In this document: positions 42,934-54,708 of the stretch, one piece after another
Layout of the letters: the number at the start of each line of letters is the position of its first letter
Position numbering within the stretch: position 1 is the first letter of the stretch
Assembly (NCBI RefSeq): GCF_009707865.1
Contig: NZ_WMBA01000052.1
Span: 1 to 59,086 of the forward strand
DNA: 59,086 nt
Direction: 5' to 3'
Origin: Amycolatopsis pithecellobii
Lineage (GTDB): Bacteria > Actinomycetota > Actinomycetes > Mycobacteriales > Pseudonocardiaceae
Translations under genes and position numbers: made by a program
The notes under the pieces: generated by a model
What the model saw: only the letters and a program-made list of their open reading frames with translations
Told to the model about the DNA's origin: nothing
Database searches by the model: none

Positions 42934-44781
42934 ATGGGGTCTTGTCAGCTCGTGATCGTCGGCGCGGGCCCGCGCGGGGTCGGGTTGCTGGAACGGATCG
43001 CAGCCAACGCCGCGGAACTGCTGCCCGATGGCAGGCTGGTGATCCATCTCGTCGACCCGTTTCCGCCTGGCCCCGGCCGGATCTGGCGGTACGAGCAGTC
43101 GCCGCTGCTGCGGATGAACTCGATGTCCGAGGACGTCACGATGTTCACCGACGAGAGCGTCGAGATCGAGGGACCGGTGCGGCCGGGACCGTCGCTGGCC
43201 GAGTGGGTCGAGCAGGTGCGCCGCGGTGAGATCGAGCATGAGCCGGCCGGGGACCTGCACGAGGAGTTCGGCGAGCTGCTGAGCACTTCGTTCGCGACGA
43301 GGCGGCTGCAGAGCGAGTACCTGGCCTGGGTGTACCGGCGGACGCTGGGTGAGCTGCCCGCCAACATCGATGTCGTCGAGCACCGCACGCGTGCCGTGCG
43401 CATCACGGATGACCAGGTGTGGCTGGAAAACGGCGAGTCACTGCACGCGGATCAGCTGGTGCTGACGATCGGGCATCTCGACGCCGTGCCGGACCCGGCG
43501 GCCGCCGGACTGGCCGAGTTCGCGCGCGAGCACGGCCTTTCCTACTACCCGGCCGGTTACACCGCTGACATCGACTACAGCGCGATCCCGCCCGGGGAGC
43601 ACGTGCTGGTCCGCGGGTTCGGGCTCGCGTTCGTCGACCTGATGCTCCTGCTGACCGAAGGCCGCGGCGGCCGGTTCGTCGAACAGGACGGCGGTGGTCT
43701 GCTCTACGAGCCGAGCGGCCGGGAACCGGTGCTGCACATAGGTTCCCGGCGCGGCGTGCCCTACCACGCGAAGCCGGGTTACCGGCTGCAAGGAGAACCC
43801 CTGCGGCTGGCCCGGTTCTTCAACCCCGAGTCGATCGGGGCACTCGGCGACGGGCTGAACTTCTTCACCGACATCTGGCCGTTGGTGGCGAAGGAGATTT
43901 CCTGGGGCTACTACAGCGAACTGTGGACCGGGCACCCCGAGCGCGTCCGGCTCGGTTTCGCGGAGTTCGAGGCCGAGTTCGCCGAACTTGCTTGGGACAG
44001 CGAGGAAATGCACCGGCTGATCCAGCGCGCGGTGCCGGCCGAAGAGGACCGGCTAAACCTGCACCGGCTCGACCGGCCGCTGGCGGGTGAACGGTTCGAG
44101 AATGCCGAAGAGTTCGGCAAACACCTGCGTGAGTACATCGAGGCCGATCTCGCGCGGCGCGCCGATCCCGAGTTCAGCGCGGATCTCGGCGGGTTCATGG
44201 CGCTACTCGCGGTCATCCGGCAGTTCGGTCACCTGGCCGGCAAGCTCGATCCGGCGTCTCAAGTGTCTGATGTGGACGGTTGGTTCCACGGGTTTTTCAG
44301 CTTCTACGCGAGCGGCCCGCCCCCTCGAAGGCTCCACGAGCTGCTCGCACTGGAACAGGCAGGCGTGGTTTCCTTTGCCGGCGCGGAAATGCGCGTGATC
44401 ACCGAGGGCGGGCGGTTCGTCGCGAGCACGTCGAGCTTTCCCGGCACGATCGCGGCGCGCACGCTGATCGAGGCCCGGCTGCCGGAGGCAAGCGTCGGAC
44501 TCGCCTCCGACGAGCTGGTCCGGTCCCTGCGGGATTCCGGTCTGCTGACCGAAGAACTGGTTCAGGGCCTGCCTTCGGGGCGGATTCACACGCAGATGTC
44601 CGACGGGCGGCTGATCACGGCCGACGGCACACCGCATGAGCGGTGGTACTCGCTGGGACCGCACACGAGCACCCGGTCCGTGGCCGCGTTCGCGCGGCCA
44701 CGGACGAACGCCCCGTCGTTCCGGCAGAACGACGCGACGGCGCGGGAAATCCTGCTCAGCAGCGGTCGAGCATCCCGCTGA
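42934..44781 (+). CDS. Large FAD/NAD(P)-binding protein
   Basis: 615 residues. N-terminal Rossmann motif VIVGAGPRGVGLLERI (residues 7-22), then LVDPFPPGPGRIWRYEQSPLLRMNSMSEDVTMF, the signature of the FAD_NAD-binding (HI0933/YdhS-like) family; a second nucleotide region near LVLTIGH (about 170) and VLVRGFGLAFVDLMLLLTEGRGGRF (about 225). The C-terminal third is helical and specific to actinobacterial members. No reaction is assigned to this family with certainty; a flavin monooxygenase/oxidoreductase role is likely. ATG at 42934. Its 3' end overlaps the convergent nuclease gene by 26 bases. Confidence 0.85.
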   Translation: MGSCQLVIVGAGPRGVGLLERIAANAAELLPDGRLVIHLVDPFPPGPGRIWRYEQSPLLRMNSMSEDVTMFTDESVEIEGPVRPGPSLAEWVEQVRRGEIEHEPAGDLHEEFGELLSTSFATRRLQSEYLAWVYRRTLGELPANIDVVEHRTRAVRITDDQVWLENGESLHADQLVLTIGHLDAVPDPAAAGLAEFAREHGLSYYPAGYTADIDYSAIPPGEHVLVRGFGLAFVDLMLLLTEGRGGRFVEQDGGGLLYEPSGREPVLHIGSRRGVPYHAKPGYRLQGEPLRLARFFNPESIGALGDGLNFFTDIWPLVAKEISWGYYSELWTGHPERVRLGFAEFEAEFAELAWDSEEMHRLIQRAVPAEEDRLNLHRLDRPLAGERFENAEEFGKHLREYIEADLARRADPEFSADLGGFMALLAVIRQFGHLAGKLDPASQVSDVDGWFHGFFSFYASGPPPRRLHELLALEQAGVVSFAGAEMRVITEGGRFVASTSSFPGTIAARTLIEARLPEASVGLASDELVRSLRDSGLLTEELVQGLPSGRIHTQMSDGRLITADGTPHERWYSLGPHTSTRSVAAFARPRTNAPSFRQNDATAREILLSSGRASR

Positions 44782-45394
44782 GCGCCGAGTACTCCGCGCT
44801 GTTGACGGTCAGCTTCCAGGTGTACTTGACCTTGATCCACATCTCCGCGTACGTGCACCAGTAGCCGGTGAGCGGCGGCTTCCACTTGTCCGGCGAGGCG
44901 TCGCCCTTCGCCTGGTTCACGTTGTCGGTGACGGCGATCAGCTGCGGGTCGGACAGGTCGTTGGCGTACGCCTGCCGCTGCGCGGTGGTCCACGACGAGG
45001 CGCCGGTGCGCCACGCGTCGGCGAGCGGGACCACATGGTCGATGTCGACGTCGGACGCGGCCGTCCACGTCGCGCCGTCGTACGGGCTGTACCAGCTGCC
45101 GGACGTCGGGGCGCAGTCCGAGCCGGTCTGCACGTTCGTACCGTCCCGCTTGAGCACGACCTCCCGGGTGTTGCAGCTGCTGCCCTGGTCGATCCAGTGC
45201 GGGAACTTGTCACGGGAGTAGCCGTCGAGGCTGCCGTCGGCCTTGACGGTCAGCGACGCGAGCTCGCTGCGGGCGGTCGATTCGGACGGGATTCCGGGAG
45301 GCGTGGCCAGCGCGGTGCCGGCGGCGCCGGCGGCGATGACGACGGATGCGGTGAGAACGGTGAGCGTGCGGCGTAACGTACGGGAACCATTCAT
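44756..45394 (-). CDS. Secreted HNH/GmrSD-type endonuclease
   Basis: 212 residues. Signal peptide MNGSRTLRRTLTVLTASVVIAAGAAGTALA (cleavage near residue 30). Nuclease core: DVDIDHVVPLADAWRTGA (His-containing strand), QLIAVTDNVNQAKGDASPDKWKPP (Asn and the N-Q-x-K-G-D motif) and WCTYAEMWIKVKYTW. Two Cys pairs fit an exported protein. Such secreted HNH proteins are common in actinobacteria and probably digest extracellular DNA. ATG at 45394 chosen for the signal peptide. Confidence 0.9.
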   Translation of the reverse strand: MNGSRTLRRTLTVLTASVVIAAGAAGTALATPPGIPSESTARSELASLTVKADGSLDGYSRDKFPHWIDQGSSCNTREVVLKRDGTNVQTGSDCAPTSGSWYSPYDGATWTAASDVDIDHVVPLADAWRTGASSWTTAQRQAYANDLSDPQLIAVTDNVNQAKGDASPDKWKPPLTGYWCTYAEMWIKVKYTWKLTVNSAEYSALSGMLDRC

Positions 45395-45474
45395 GCAGCG
45401 AGCGTGAACGGCAAAAGTGACCAATGCAATACTGGTGGGTGATTTACCGACGTCCGTAGGTTTACGTTCCGTGG

Positions 45475-46155
45475 CTAAGCGAGCCCGCGGACGAGCCGCA
45501 GATCCTCGGTGTGCCGGTACCAGGTCCAGCGCGTGACCACTCGCGGGAAAGGCACCCCGTCGCTGGTCGGACGCGTTGGTACACAACCAAGTTGGAACGC
45601 CCTCCCGGCGAAGATGACAGGCCGTTTGAAGACCAGTCCCTTGGTGACGCGGACGATCAGGCCCGGACCGCCGTCGACATCGGGCGTCACCTCGACCGAG
45701 CGCGCGGTACCACGTAAGGCGACGTCGTCGTCACAGTAAGCAACGCCGCGGATAGCGCCGAATGTGCCTCTCCCCACTAAAACGCCGCCGTTGTCGTCCC
45801 GCACCAGCGGCACCGGGTCCACCTCGCCCTGCGTCGCGAGGGTCAGCGCACGGGCCGGATCGGTCGGCAGCCGCCACAGCGCGGCCACCTCCGACGTGGG
45901 GTCCAAAGGCACGAAACCGACCCGGGTGGTGGCGAGCTTTTCCTTACGCACCAAGCGAAGCACGACGGCAGCGAGGTCCGCGTCGGTACCCGCGACGATG
46001 AGCAGACCCTCGTCGAGAAGGGCGTCCACTTCCGCCTTCCCCGGCCGCTCGCCGACCCGGTGCACGACGAGCCCGTCGACCTCCGGCAGCACCGGCGCCG
46101 ACGCCCCGCAAAGCAGTACCTGTCCCCGCACTTCGCGGCCCTCCGTTACGCTCAT
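45475..46155 (-). CDS. Conserved hypothetical protein next to purA
   Basis: 226 residues, no membrane segment. LLIVAGTDADLAAVVLRLVRKEKLATTRVGFVPLDPTSEVAALWRLP resembles the nucleotide-binding part of diacylglycerol-kinase-like proteins, and the C-terminal half (VRDDNGGVLVGRGTFGAIRGVAYCDDDVALRGTARSVEVTPD) is beta-rich; the catalytic GGDGT motif is not clear, so I give no activity. A protein in this position, divergent from purA, is conserved in mycobacteria (Rv0358, from memory). Only 41 bases separate its start from purA. Confidence 0.75.
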   Translation of the reverse strand: MSVTEGREVRGQVLLCGASAPVLPEVDGLVVHRVGERPGKAEVDALLDEGLLIVAGTDADLAAVVLRLVRKEKLATTRVGFVPLDPTSEVAALWRLPTDPARALTLATQGEVDPVPLVRDDNGGVLVGRGTFGAIRGVAYCDDDVALRGTARSVEVTPDVDGGPGLIVRVTKGLVFKRPVIFAGRAFQLGCVPTRPTSDGVPFPRVVTRWTWYRHTEDLRLVRGLA

Positions 46156-46169
46156 GCACCGGCTTCTAA

Positions 46170-47483
<1,314 letters not shown>

Positions 47484-47487
47484 GCTG

Positions 47488-47877
47488 TCAGCAGGAACCG
47501 TTGTGCGGGGTCACGTTCGTCACGGTCACCGGGATGTAGAAGATGTTCGTCTCGAGACGGCTGACGCAGTACGAGCTGGATCGTGTCGTCCCGTCCGGGA
47601 ACGTGTAGGACCATTTCAGGTCGGCGGCGCTTGACGTGTCGTTGTAGAACGTCAGCGCCGGGACATTCCCGGCCCATTCTCCGTAGGTCACCAGAGACGG
47701 GGTCTCCGGCGGGGTCGTCGTGTCCTGATCGTGGTAGTCCGCCCACACGCAGAATGCGCCCTTCGGGCAGTTCCCCGGGTTCCACCCGGTCTCGTCGGCC
47801 GACGCGGCGGGTGCGGCGGCCAGCATCCCGGCCGCGGCAACGGCCGCAGCGCCGACGACAACAGTTTTTATGCCCAT
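47488..47877 (-). CDS. Secreted peptidase-inhibitor family I36-like protein
   Basis: 129 residues. Signal peptide (residues 1-27, ending APAASA) and a small Cys-containing beta domain: NCPKGAFCVWADYHDQ, VTYGEWAGNVPALTFYNDTSSAADLKWSY and SSYCVSRLETNIFYIPV. The CPxGxFCxW start is typical of I36/SMI-like Streptomyces inhibitors; whether this one inhibits a protease is untested. ATG at 47877; a perfect inverted repeat lies just upstream. Convergent with purA. Confidence 0.82.
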   Translation of the reverse strand: MGIKTVVVGAAAVAAAGMLAAAPAASADETGWNPGNCPKGAFCVWADYHDQDTTTPPETPSLVTYGEWAGNVPALTFYNDTSSAADLKWSYTFPDGTTRSSSYCVSRLETNIFYIPVTVTNVTPHNGSC

Positions 47878-47893
47878 GGTTTTCCCTTTCCGG

Positions 47894-47912
47894 TACGGAT
47901 CGGTGATCCGTA
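47894..47912. promoter_or_regulatory. 8-3-8 inverted repeat upstream of the I36-like gene
   Basis: TACGGATC-GGT-GATCCGTA, perfect, 17 bases before the start codon at 47877. It may be an operator or a 5' UTR hairpin. The 161-base gap (47878-48038) is AT-richer than its surroundings and includes CTTGCAAGTAAACGCTTTCGG, but no further site is supported. Confidence 0.5.
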
Positions 47913-48038
47913 AACGAAGCTACCGAGGAAAAAGTTGAACTTGCAAGTAAACGCTTTCGGCTTGCCCGATCGGCTCTTCGATCAAGCCGGGCCGGTTACT
48001 TGAGGGCGGTCAGGGCTCCCGAGGTCTGGGACCGGGGC

Positions 48039-49673
48039 TCAGCCCGACCGCGACGTGAGGGTGTTCGTCAGCGCCAGTTCCTCCAGATCCAGTTCCCGCA
48101 ACACCTTTCGCACCACTTCGTCGTCGACGTCACCCGCCTGTCGGCAGTCGAGGACGGCTTCCCGTTGGGCCAGCAGGAGTTCGCGGCGCGCCTTCACGAA
48201 TGCCGCGTGCGGGCTGGCTTCGCGATCCTCGGCGGACAGCGAGATCGCGGCGATCGCACCCTTGTAACGTGATTCGACGAGAGCACGCAGGCGGGCGAGC
48301 AACCGGTCGGCATGCTCCCGCGATATGTCCACTTTGGACAGTATCTCCGGCAGCAGGTCGTCGAGCCGCACCATCGCCGCGCGCATCGCCTCCTCGCGTG
48401 CGTGCTTCTCCTCCACCTCGTCCTGGGCGGCCTCGGCGTCGTTGTTGACCCCGAGCGTCCGGATGAGCAACGGCAGCGTCATGCCCTGCACGAGCAACGT
48501 GCCGACCGCGACGGCGAACGCGAACAACTGGATTTCCGCACGGCCGGGGGTCCCCAGCGGCACACCGGTCGCCGCGGCGAGCGTCACCACACCGCGCATC
48601 CCTGTCCACGACAGCACCGCCAAGTGCCGCCACGGCGGCGCCGCCCGTTCCCGCCCGAACAGCCGCACCGCCTGCGGAAGCGAGGCGGCGAGGAACACGT
48701 ACGGAATGCGCACGAAGATCACCACGGCGAGCACGACGAGCGCGGTGACCGCCAGGGTCCCGTTGGCAGGCGCGGCGGCGTCCATGTTGTGCAGCACGAA
48801 GGGCAACTGCAGGCCCATCAGCGCGAACACCAGTGTTTCCAGCAGCACGTCCAGCGACGCCCACACCGTCGAATCCTGCAGGCGGGTCGCGGGGCCCGCG
48901 TGCAGCGACTGGTTGCCGAGGTACAGCCCGGCCGCGACCACCGCGAGCACGCCGGAACCGCTGAAATCCGGGGAGAACGGGTGCAGGTGCTCGGCGATGA
49001 CGTACACCGCGAACGGCACGATGATGCCGAACACCGATTCCATCAACGGGTCGTCGAGTTTGCGGCGGATGTACCCGACGAGCACCCCGGCGAGCAACCC
49101 GACGCTGGTGCCGAGCACGGCGGCGACAACGAAGATCAGCAAGCCGTGGCCGATGGACCCCGCGGCGCCGAGTACCGCGGCGAGCGCGAGCTTGTACAGG
49201 GTCAGCGCGGCCGCGTCGTTGACCAGGCTTTCGCCGGTGAGCACGGTCATCAGCCGGCGCGGCAGACCGAGACGGCGGCCGATCGCGACCGCGGTCACCG
49301 CGTCCGGCGGCGCGACCACCGCACCGAGCACGAGCGCCGACGCCGTCGGCAACTGTGGCAGGAGGAGGTGGACGACGAACCCGACGACGAGCGCGGTGAC
49401 CACCACGAGCACCACGCCGAGGGCGACGATCGGCCTCGACGCGGCGCGGAACTGGGCGTAGGAGCTGTCCAGCGCGGTCGAATACAGCAGCGGCGGCAGG
49501 ACCAGCGTGAGGATCAGTTCGGGTTGGAGCTCGACCTTGGGCATGCCCGGGATGAACGACACGGCCAGCGCCACCACGACGATCAGCAGTGGAGCCGGCA
49601 GGCTGTGCCGTCGCGCCAGTGCGGTCAACCCCAGCGCGACGGCCAGCACGCCCATCAAGGTCAGGAGCTCCAT
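48039..49673 (-). CDS. Na+/H+ antiporter (CPA1/NhaP type)
   Basis: 544 residues, 12-13 membrane helices in residues 1-400. LILTLVLPPLLYSTALDSS, GAVVAPPDAVTAVAIGRRLGLPRRLMTVLTGESLVNDAAALTLYKLAL (with the ND ion-binding pair of CPA1 antiporters) and WTGMRGVVTLAAATGVP are diagnostic. A charged cytoplasmic tail (about 405-544) with predicted helices ends LEELALTNTL. It exchanges Na+ or K+ for H+ in pH and salt homeostasis. ATG at 49673, 28 bases after the drug-transporter stop, so probably co-transcribed. Confidence 0.93.
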   Translation of the reverse strand: MELLTLMGVLAVALGLTALARRHSLPAPLLIVVVALAVSFIPGMPKVELQPELILTLVLPPLLYSTALDSSYAQFRAASRPIVALGVVLVVVTALVVGFVVHLLLPQLPTASALVLGAVVAPPDAVTAVAIGRRLGLPRRLMTVLTGESLVNDAAALTLYKLALAAVLGAAGSIGHGLLIFVVAAVLGTSVGLLAGVLVGYIRRKLDDPLMESVFGIIVPFAVYVIAEHLHPFSPDFSGSGVLAVVAAGLYLGNQSLHAGPATRLQDSTVWASLDVLLETLVFALMGLQLPFVLHNMDAAAPANGTLAVTALVVLAVVIFVRIPYVFLAASLPQAVRLFGRERAAPPWRHLAVLSWTGMRGVVTLAAATGVPLGTPGRAEIQLFAFAVAVGTLLVQGMTLPLLIRTLGVNNDAEAAQDEVEEKHAREEAMRAAMVRLDDLLPEILSKVDISREHADRLLARLRALVESRYKGAIAAISLSAEDREASPHAAFVKARRELLLAQREAVLDCRQAGDVDDEVVRKVLRELDLEELALTNTLTSRSG

Positions 49674-49701
49674 GCCCCTGATCCTCGCTCACGGTGCCGG
49701 G

Positions 49702-51228
49702 TTACGCGGCGGTGGCGACCTCGTCGGGCTTCCCGTCGGGCTCCTCCGCGGGAACCGCGGGTTTCTTCGGGAGGAACAGGGTCGGGATGATGCAGACCGC
49801 GATGAGCACGAGCGCCCACAGGAACGTGGAGGCGAACGCGTCCGCCGACGCGCCTGCCGCGGCCTCGTGGGTTTGCGGGTTCGTCAGCAGTGCTGTCGCG
49901 GCGAGCTGGCCCTGGCTGGTCGGCACCCCGAACTTCCCGGCGAGCAGGCTGGCCAGGATGATCGACATCACGGCCGAACCGATCCCGCCCGCGGCCTGCT
50001 GCACGATGTTCATCGCGGTGGACGCGCGCGCCACCGACCGCTGGGTGAGGGTTTGCAGCGCCGCCGCGCTGATCGGCATCATCGTGGCGCCCATGCCGAG
50101 GCCCATCACGAACAGCCCGGCGAGCAGCACCGGGTACGGCGTGTCGGCACCGACCTGGGTGAACACCGCCAGGCCGGCGAGGATCACGATGATGCCGGGC
50201 AACACGATCTTGCCCGGCCCGATCTTGTCTGCCAGGCGCCCGCCGAGTGGCATGGTGACCATCGCGCCGATTCCCTGTGGCGCCAAGAGCAGTCCGGCCT
50301 GGAGCGCGGTTTCCCCGCGCACCAACAGGAAGTACGTGGGCAACACGAGCATCGCGCCGAGGAACGCCACCATGAAGAAGGTCATGGTGATCATCGCGAC
50401 GGCAAATGTCCTGTCCTTGAACAGTTTCAGGTCCACCAGCGGGTTCTGGACCCGCGCGGCCCGCAACACGAACGCGACGATCAGCGCGAGCCCGGCGACC
50501 GCGGGCAGCCACACGCCGACCGACGAGACGCCGCCTTCCTGCGGGATCTTGGACACGCCGAAGATCAGCAGCGCGAGCCCCGGGGACAGCATCAGCATCC
50601 CGGGGAAGTCGAACTTCTCGGCCGGCCGCGGGTTGTCCTTCGGCAGGATGCGCCAGGCGAGAATGAGGGCGATCGCGCCGATCGGCACGTTGATGTAGAA
50701 GATCCAGCGCCAGCTCACCGCGTCCACGAGCCAGCCGCCGAGGATCGGGCCGCCGATCGGGCCGAGCAACATCGGCACCCCGAGCACGGCCATGACCCGG
50801 CCGACCCGGTGCGGGCCCGCGGCCCTGGTCATGATCGTCATGCCCGCCGGCATCAGCATGCCGCCGCCGAGCCCCTGCAGGATGCGGAAAATGATGAGGG
50901 ACTCGACGTTCCACGCCATGCCGGCGAGCATCGAGCCGAGCAGGAACAGTGCGATCGACAGCATGTACGGGCGCTTGGAGCCGAACCGGTCGCACGCCCA
51001 GCCGGTGACCGGGATGACGGTCGCGAGCGCCAGCATGTAGCCGGTGACGACCCACTGGATGGTGTCGAAGGACGTCTTGAACTCCAGGGTCAGCGCCTGG
51101 AGCGCGACGTTGACGACCGTCGTGTCGAGGATCGCCATGACGGCACCGAGAACGACGACACCGGCGATCTTGAGCACCGCCGGGTCGAGCTTGTCGGAGT
51201 CCGCGGGGCTGGGCTCAGCTGTGGTCAT
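49702..51228 (-). CDS. DHA2-type MFS drug transporter
   Basis: 508 residues, 14 membrane helices. AVMAILDTTVVNVALQAL (motif D1), GWACDRFGSKRPYMLSIALFLLGSML (motif A), LIIFRILQGLGGGMLMPAGM (motif B), PMLLGPIGGPILGGWLVDAVSWRWIFYINVPIG (motif C) are EmrB/QacA-like. It should export hydrophobic or cationic compounds with proton antiport. No extra C-terminal domains, unlike the other DHA2 protein in the window. ATG at 51228; no regulator gene is adjacent. Confidence 0.93.
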   Translation of the reverse strand: MTTAEPSPADSDKLDPAVLKIAGVVVLGAVMAILDTTVVNVALQALTLEFKTSFDTIQWVVTGYMLALATVIPVTGWACDRFGSKRPYMLSIALFLLGSMLAGMAWNVESLIIFRILQGLGGGMLMPAGMTIMTRAAGPHRVGRVMAVLGVPMLLGPIGGPILGGWLVDAVSWRWIFYINVPIGAIALILAWRILPKDNPRPAEKFDFPGMLMLSPGLALLIFGVSKIPQEGGVSSVGVWLPAVAGLALIVAFVLRAARVQNPLVDLKLFKDRTFAVAMITMTFFMVAFLGAMLVLPTYFLLVRGETALQAGLLLAPQGIGAMVTMPLGGRLADKIGPGKIVLPGIIVILAGLAVFTQVGADTPYPVLLAGLFVMGLGMGATMMPISAAALQTLTQRSVARASTAMNIVQQAAGGIGSAVMSIILASLLAGKFGVPTSQGQLAATALLTNPQTHEAAAGASADAFASTFLWALVLIAVCIIPTLFLPKKPAVPAEEPDGKPDEVATAA

Positions 51229-51535
51229 GACATCCGTTTCAGGTCAGGAAGGAACACAGGAGGCAGCCGAAGAAGTACCGCCCCCTCGCGAAACCCCCTC
51301 AACCTGCCGACAAGAGTATCGAATCGGAAAAACAAGACGCTACACATTTTCGCCGTTGGCCAATTCCCGCGACGACGCGGTTACCGGGAGCAATGCCCGC
51401 AATTTCCCAACGACCGTCCGAACGCTACTCTGACTCCGGCCACCAGGCTTCCCCGCGCGATCGCCGGGGAAAGCCCTCGGCGACCGGCTCGGCCGCAATG
51501 GTCTGCCGGTTGTTCGAAAAATGAGGTGGTTGCCC
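51229..51535. other. Intergenic region upstream of the drug transporter
   Basis: A 307-base gap between the divergent transporter and the 47-residue peptide gene. It holds a 7-bp stem-loop TTCCCCG/CGGGGAA at 51449-51471 around a symmetrical loop, and AT-richer runs near 51330-51350 that may be promoter sequence. No open frame with actinobacterial codon bias was found. Confidence 0.4.
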
Positions 51536-51679
51536 ATGGGTCACCAGCGCCATAGGCGCCGGCCTGGGCCGAAGGCGACGCTCCGAATCACCATCACGTT
51601 GCGCGTGAAGGTGACCGGAGTCGTCGTGGTGATTGCAGGACTGGCGCTCTATCGGTTCGCGGCCGTGCACCAGTTCTGA
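51536..51679 (+). CDS. 47-residue small membrane protein
   Basis: ATG at 51536, TGA at 51677-51679. Sequence starts MGHQRHRRRPGPKATLR (strongly basic), then one hydrophobic helix KVTGVVVVIAGLALYRF and a short tail AAVHQF. GAGGTGG precedes the ATG by a few bases and a clean 10-bp hairpin follows 11 bases after the stop, which together support a real transcription unit. No family recognised. Confidence 0.5.
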   Translation: MGHQRHRRRPGPKATLRITITLRVKVTGVVVVIAGLALYRFAAVHQF

Positions 51680-51690
51680 CGCCTCACCCG

Positions 51691-51721
51691 CCTGGGGTCG
51701 TTCCTCGAGAGCGACCCCAGG
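51691..51721 (+). terminator. Terminator hairpin after the 47-residue gene
   Basis: CCTGGGGTCG (51691-51700) and CGACCCCAGG (51712-51721), perfect 10-bp stem with an 11-base loop, followed by TGCTTGCATTCT. Placed to end transcription of the small gene and insulate the XRE promoter. Confidence 0.65.
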
Positions 51722-51817
51722 TGCTTGCATTCTAGGGCGCGTTGCACCGCGCCCCATCGCACCCGCCGCGCCCGGATCGTCGGCGCAGCGTTGCGCTGCA
51801 CAATTACCATGACTATA

Positions 51818-51892
51818 CAACCTTGATTCGACAAGCATGACCGTAGTTACATGATCAACTATGGTCAGATCAAGGTTGCACGACCAAGGTTG
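51818..51892. promoter_or_regulatory. Repeated CAAGGTTG elements upstream of the XRE gene
   Basis: CAACCTTGAT (51818-51827) is inverted relative to ATCAAGGTTG (51869-51878), and CAAGGTTG recurs at 51885-51892, 14 bases on. Between the arms lies a second dyad, TGACCGTAGTT (51838-51848) and AACTATGGTCA (51857-51867), with one mismatch. This AT-rich, highly symmetrical block just before the regulator gene is a strong candidate autoregulatory operator. Confidence 0.6.
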
Positions 51893-51896
51893 CGGC

Positions 51897-52151
51897 GTGC
51901 CTGCGCCGAACCGAACCGCGACAGCGGCGACCACAGAGTTGGGTCGCCGAGTCCGGGCGCAGCGCAAGAAGCTCGAGCTGACGCAGCAAGATCTCGCCCA
52001 CAGTGCGGGCCTGACCATCAGCTGGCTCTCCGGGCTCGAACGCGGCAAACGTAAGCGCGTCGAACTGCCCGGCATCCTTGCTCTCGCCGAGGCGCTGGAA
52101 ATGGACGCCGGGGACCTGCTTCAAGGCCTGAAGGCAGATCCCCAGCGCTGA
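51897..52151 (+). CDS. XRE family helix-turn-helix regulator
   Basis: 84 residues from GTG at 51897; an ATG at 51861 would add 12 residues but its codons coincide with the operator repeats. Nearly all of the protein is one Cro/C1 HTH domain: TELGRRVRAQRKKLELTQQDLAHSAGLTISWLSGLERGKRKRVELPGILALAEALEMDAGDLLQGL. No partner domain. Probably represses itself; other targets are unknown. It ends 5 bases before the convergent GDPD gene. Confidence 0.85.
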   Translation: MPAPNRTATAATTELGRRVRAQRKKLELTQQDLAHSAGLTISWLSGLERGKRKRVELPGILALAEALEMDAGDLLQGLKADPQR

Positions 52152-52156
52152 CTTCA

Positions 52157-53254
52157 CTACGAACTGGTCACCGCCAGCAATGCGGTGTCCGGTTGGTCGG
52201 CGAAGAAGCCGTCGATTCCCGTGGCCAGGAAAGCGGATTCCTCGGCGAAGATATTGCCCCACGCGGTGGGATCCCCCGACGAACGCAGGTTGGCGGGCAG
52301 GAAACTGTTCTCGTTGCGGAAGGTGTAAGGCGCCACCTTGAGCCCGGCCTGGTGCGCGTCCCGGACGACGGCGGTCGGGGTGGTCAGGTTGCCTGCCGCG
52401 TCGGGCGGGATGATCTGGTTCTTGTCCGGGCCCAGATAGTCGGCGTAGGTGGCGATTTCCTTGAGCCCGGCCGGCGTGACGAGGTCCGCGTACGTGCGCT
52501 TGTCGCCCTTGGCGACGAAGTCCGCCGGCGCGCCGGTGGCCGACGTCAGCTGTAGCAGCGGCACGCGCACCTGCTTGCTCAAGGCCTCGAGGTTCGACAC
52601 TTCGAACGACTGGATGATCACCGGCGCGTCCCGCCGGTTCAGCCCGTTGCGGGTGAGGATGTCGACCAGCTTCGGCTCGGTCGGGTTTCCGATGCTCGCG
52701 AAGTACGTCGAGTGCTTGACCTCCGGGTACGTACCCAGCGTGCGGTGCAGCTCACGACCCAGCCGCTTGGTCAGGTCGAGCACCTCCTGGTACGTGGCGA
52801 TCTGCCAGCGCCCGTTGTAGATCGTGTTGTGCGGGCGGATGTCGGGGATCCGCTCGGTCGCGCGCAACGTCTTCAACTCGGCCAGCGTGAAGTCCTCGGT
52901 GAACCAACCGGTCATCGAGGCCCCGTCGATGACCTTGGTGGTCTTGCGGGAAGCGAACTCGGGGTGCTGCGCGACGTCGGTCGTACCGCCGATCTCGGGC
53001 TCGTGCCGGGCGACCAGCTGACCGTCCTTCGTCGGCACCAGGTCCACGTCGACCCAGCTCACACCCTGCCGGAACGCGAGCTCGTAGGACGCGAGCGTGT
53101 GCTCGGGCCGGTAGCCGGGAGCACCGCGATGGCCGACGACCACCGGGCCGCGGTCATGCGTACGAGTGTCCTCGACGGCGCTGGACGGGCTCGCCACGCC
53201 GAGCAAGGTGAGCCCCGACAACAGCGCCACCACCATTCGTTTCCGTATCTGCAT
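52157..53254 (-). CDS. Secreted glycerophosphodiester phosphodiesterase
   Basis: 365 residues with a signal peptide ([26 protein letters not shown]). GDPD barrel motifs: [24 protein letters not shown] (catalytic His-Arg and Glu), [23 protein letters not shown] (metal Asp and second His) and [15 protein letters not shown] at the end; the GDPD insertion is in place. It hydrolyses glycerophosphodiesters to glycerol-3-phosphate outside the cell. ATG at 53254 chosen for the signal peptide. Confidence 0.92.
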   Translation of the reverse strand: MQIRKRMVVALLSGLTLLGVASPSSAVEDTRTHDRGPVVVGHRGAPGYRPEHTLASYELAFRQGVSWVDVDLVPTKDGQLVARHEPEIGGTTDVAQHPEFASRKTTKVIDGASMTGWFTEDFTLAELKTLRATERIPDIRPHNTIYNGRWQIATYQEVLDLTKRLGRELHRTLGTYPEVKHSTYFASIGNPTEPKLVDILTRNGLNRRDAPVIIQSFEVSNLEALSKQVRVPLLQLTSATGAPADFVAKGDKRTYADLVTPAGLKEIATYADYLGPDKNQIIPPDAAGNLTTPTAVVRDAHQAGLKVAPYTFRNENSFLPANLRSSGDPTAWGNIFAEESAFLATGIDGFFADQPDTALLAVTSS

Positions 53255-53359
53255 CCGGCCACTTTCGCGCCGGCGAACGGCGATCACGGCAAAACGGATC
53301 AACAGGTGACGGTCGGGCGGGTGAACGGCCGGTGCGCGCGCTCCGGCTACGCTCGGTCC

Positions 53360-54622
<1,263 letters not shown>

Positions 54623-54708
54623 CGGAACTACCACCCGGGCACGCGCGTCCATTGGTAGCCTGCTGGGGAAACCGGCGGTCACCGTCCGTACCCGGGAGAG
54701 TGCGCACC

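Noticed and set aside
48312..51555. Long plus-strand frames opposite the antiporter and drug-transporter genes
   Set aside because: Both are antisense to well-supported membrane proteins and show the same charged low-complexity composition.
51861..51896. ATG at 51861 as the XRE start codon
   Set aside because: It would place two CAAGGTTG operator copies inside codons 3-11; the GTG at 51897 leaves them upstream and begins just before the HTH domain. Not excluded.
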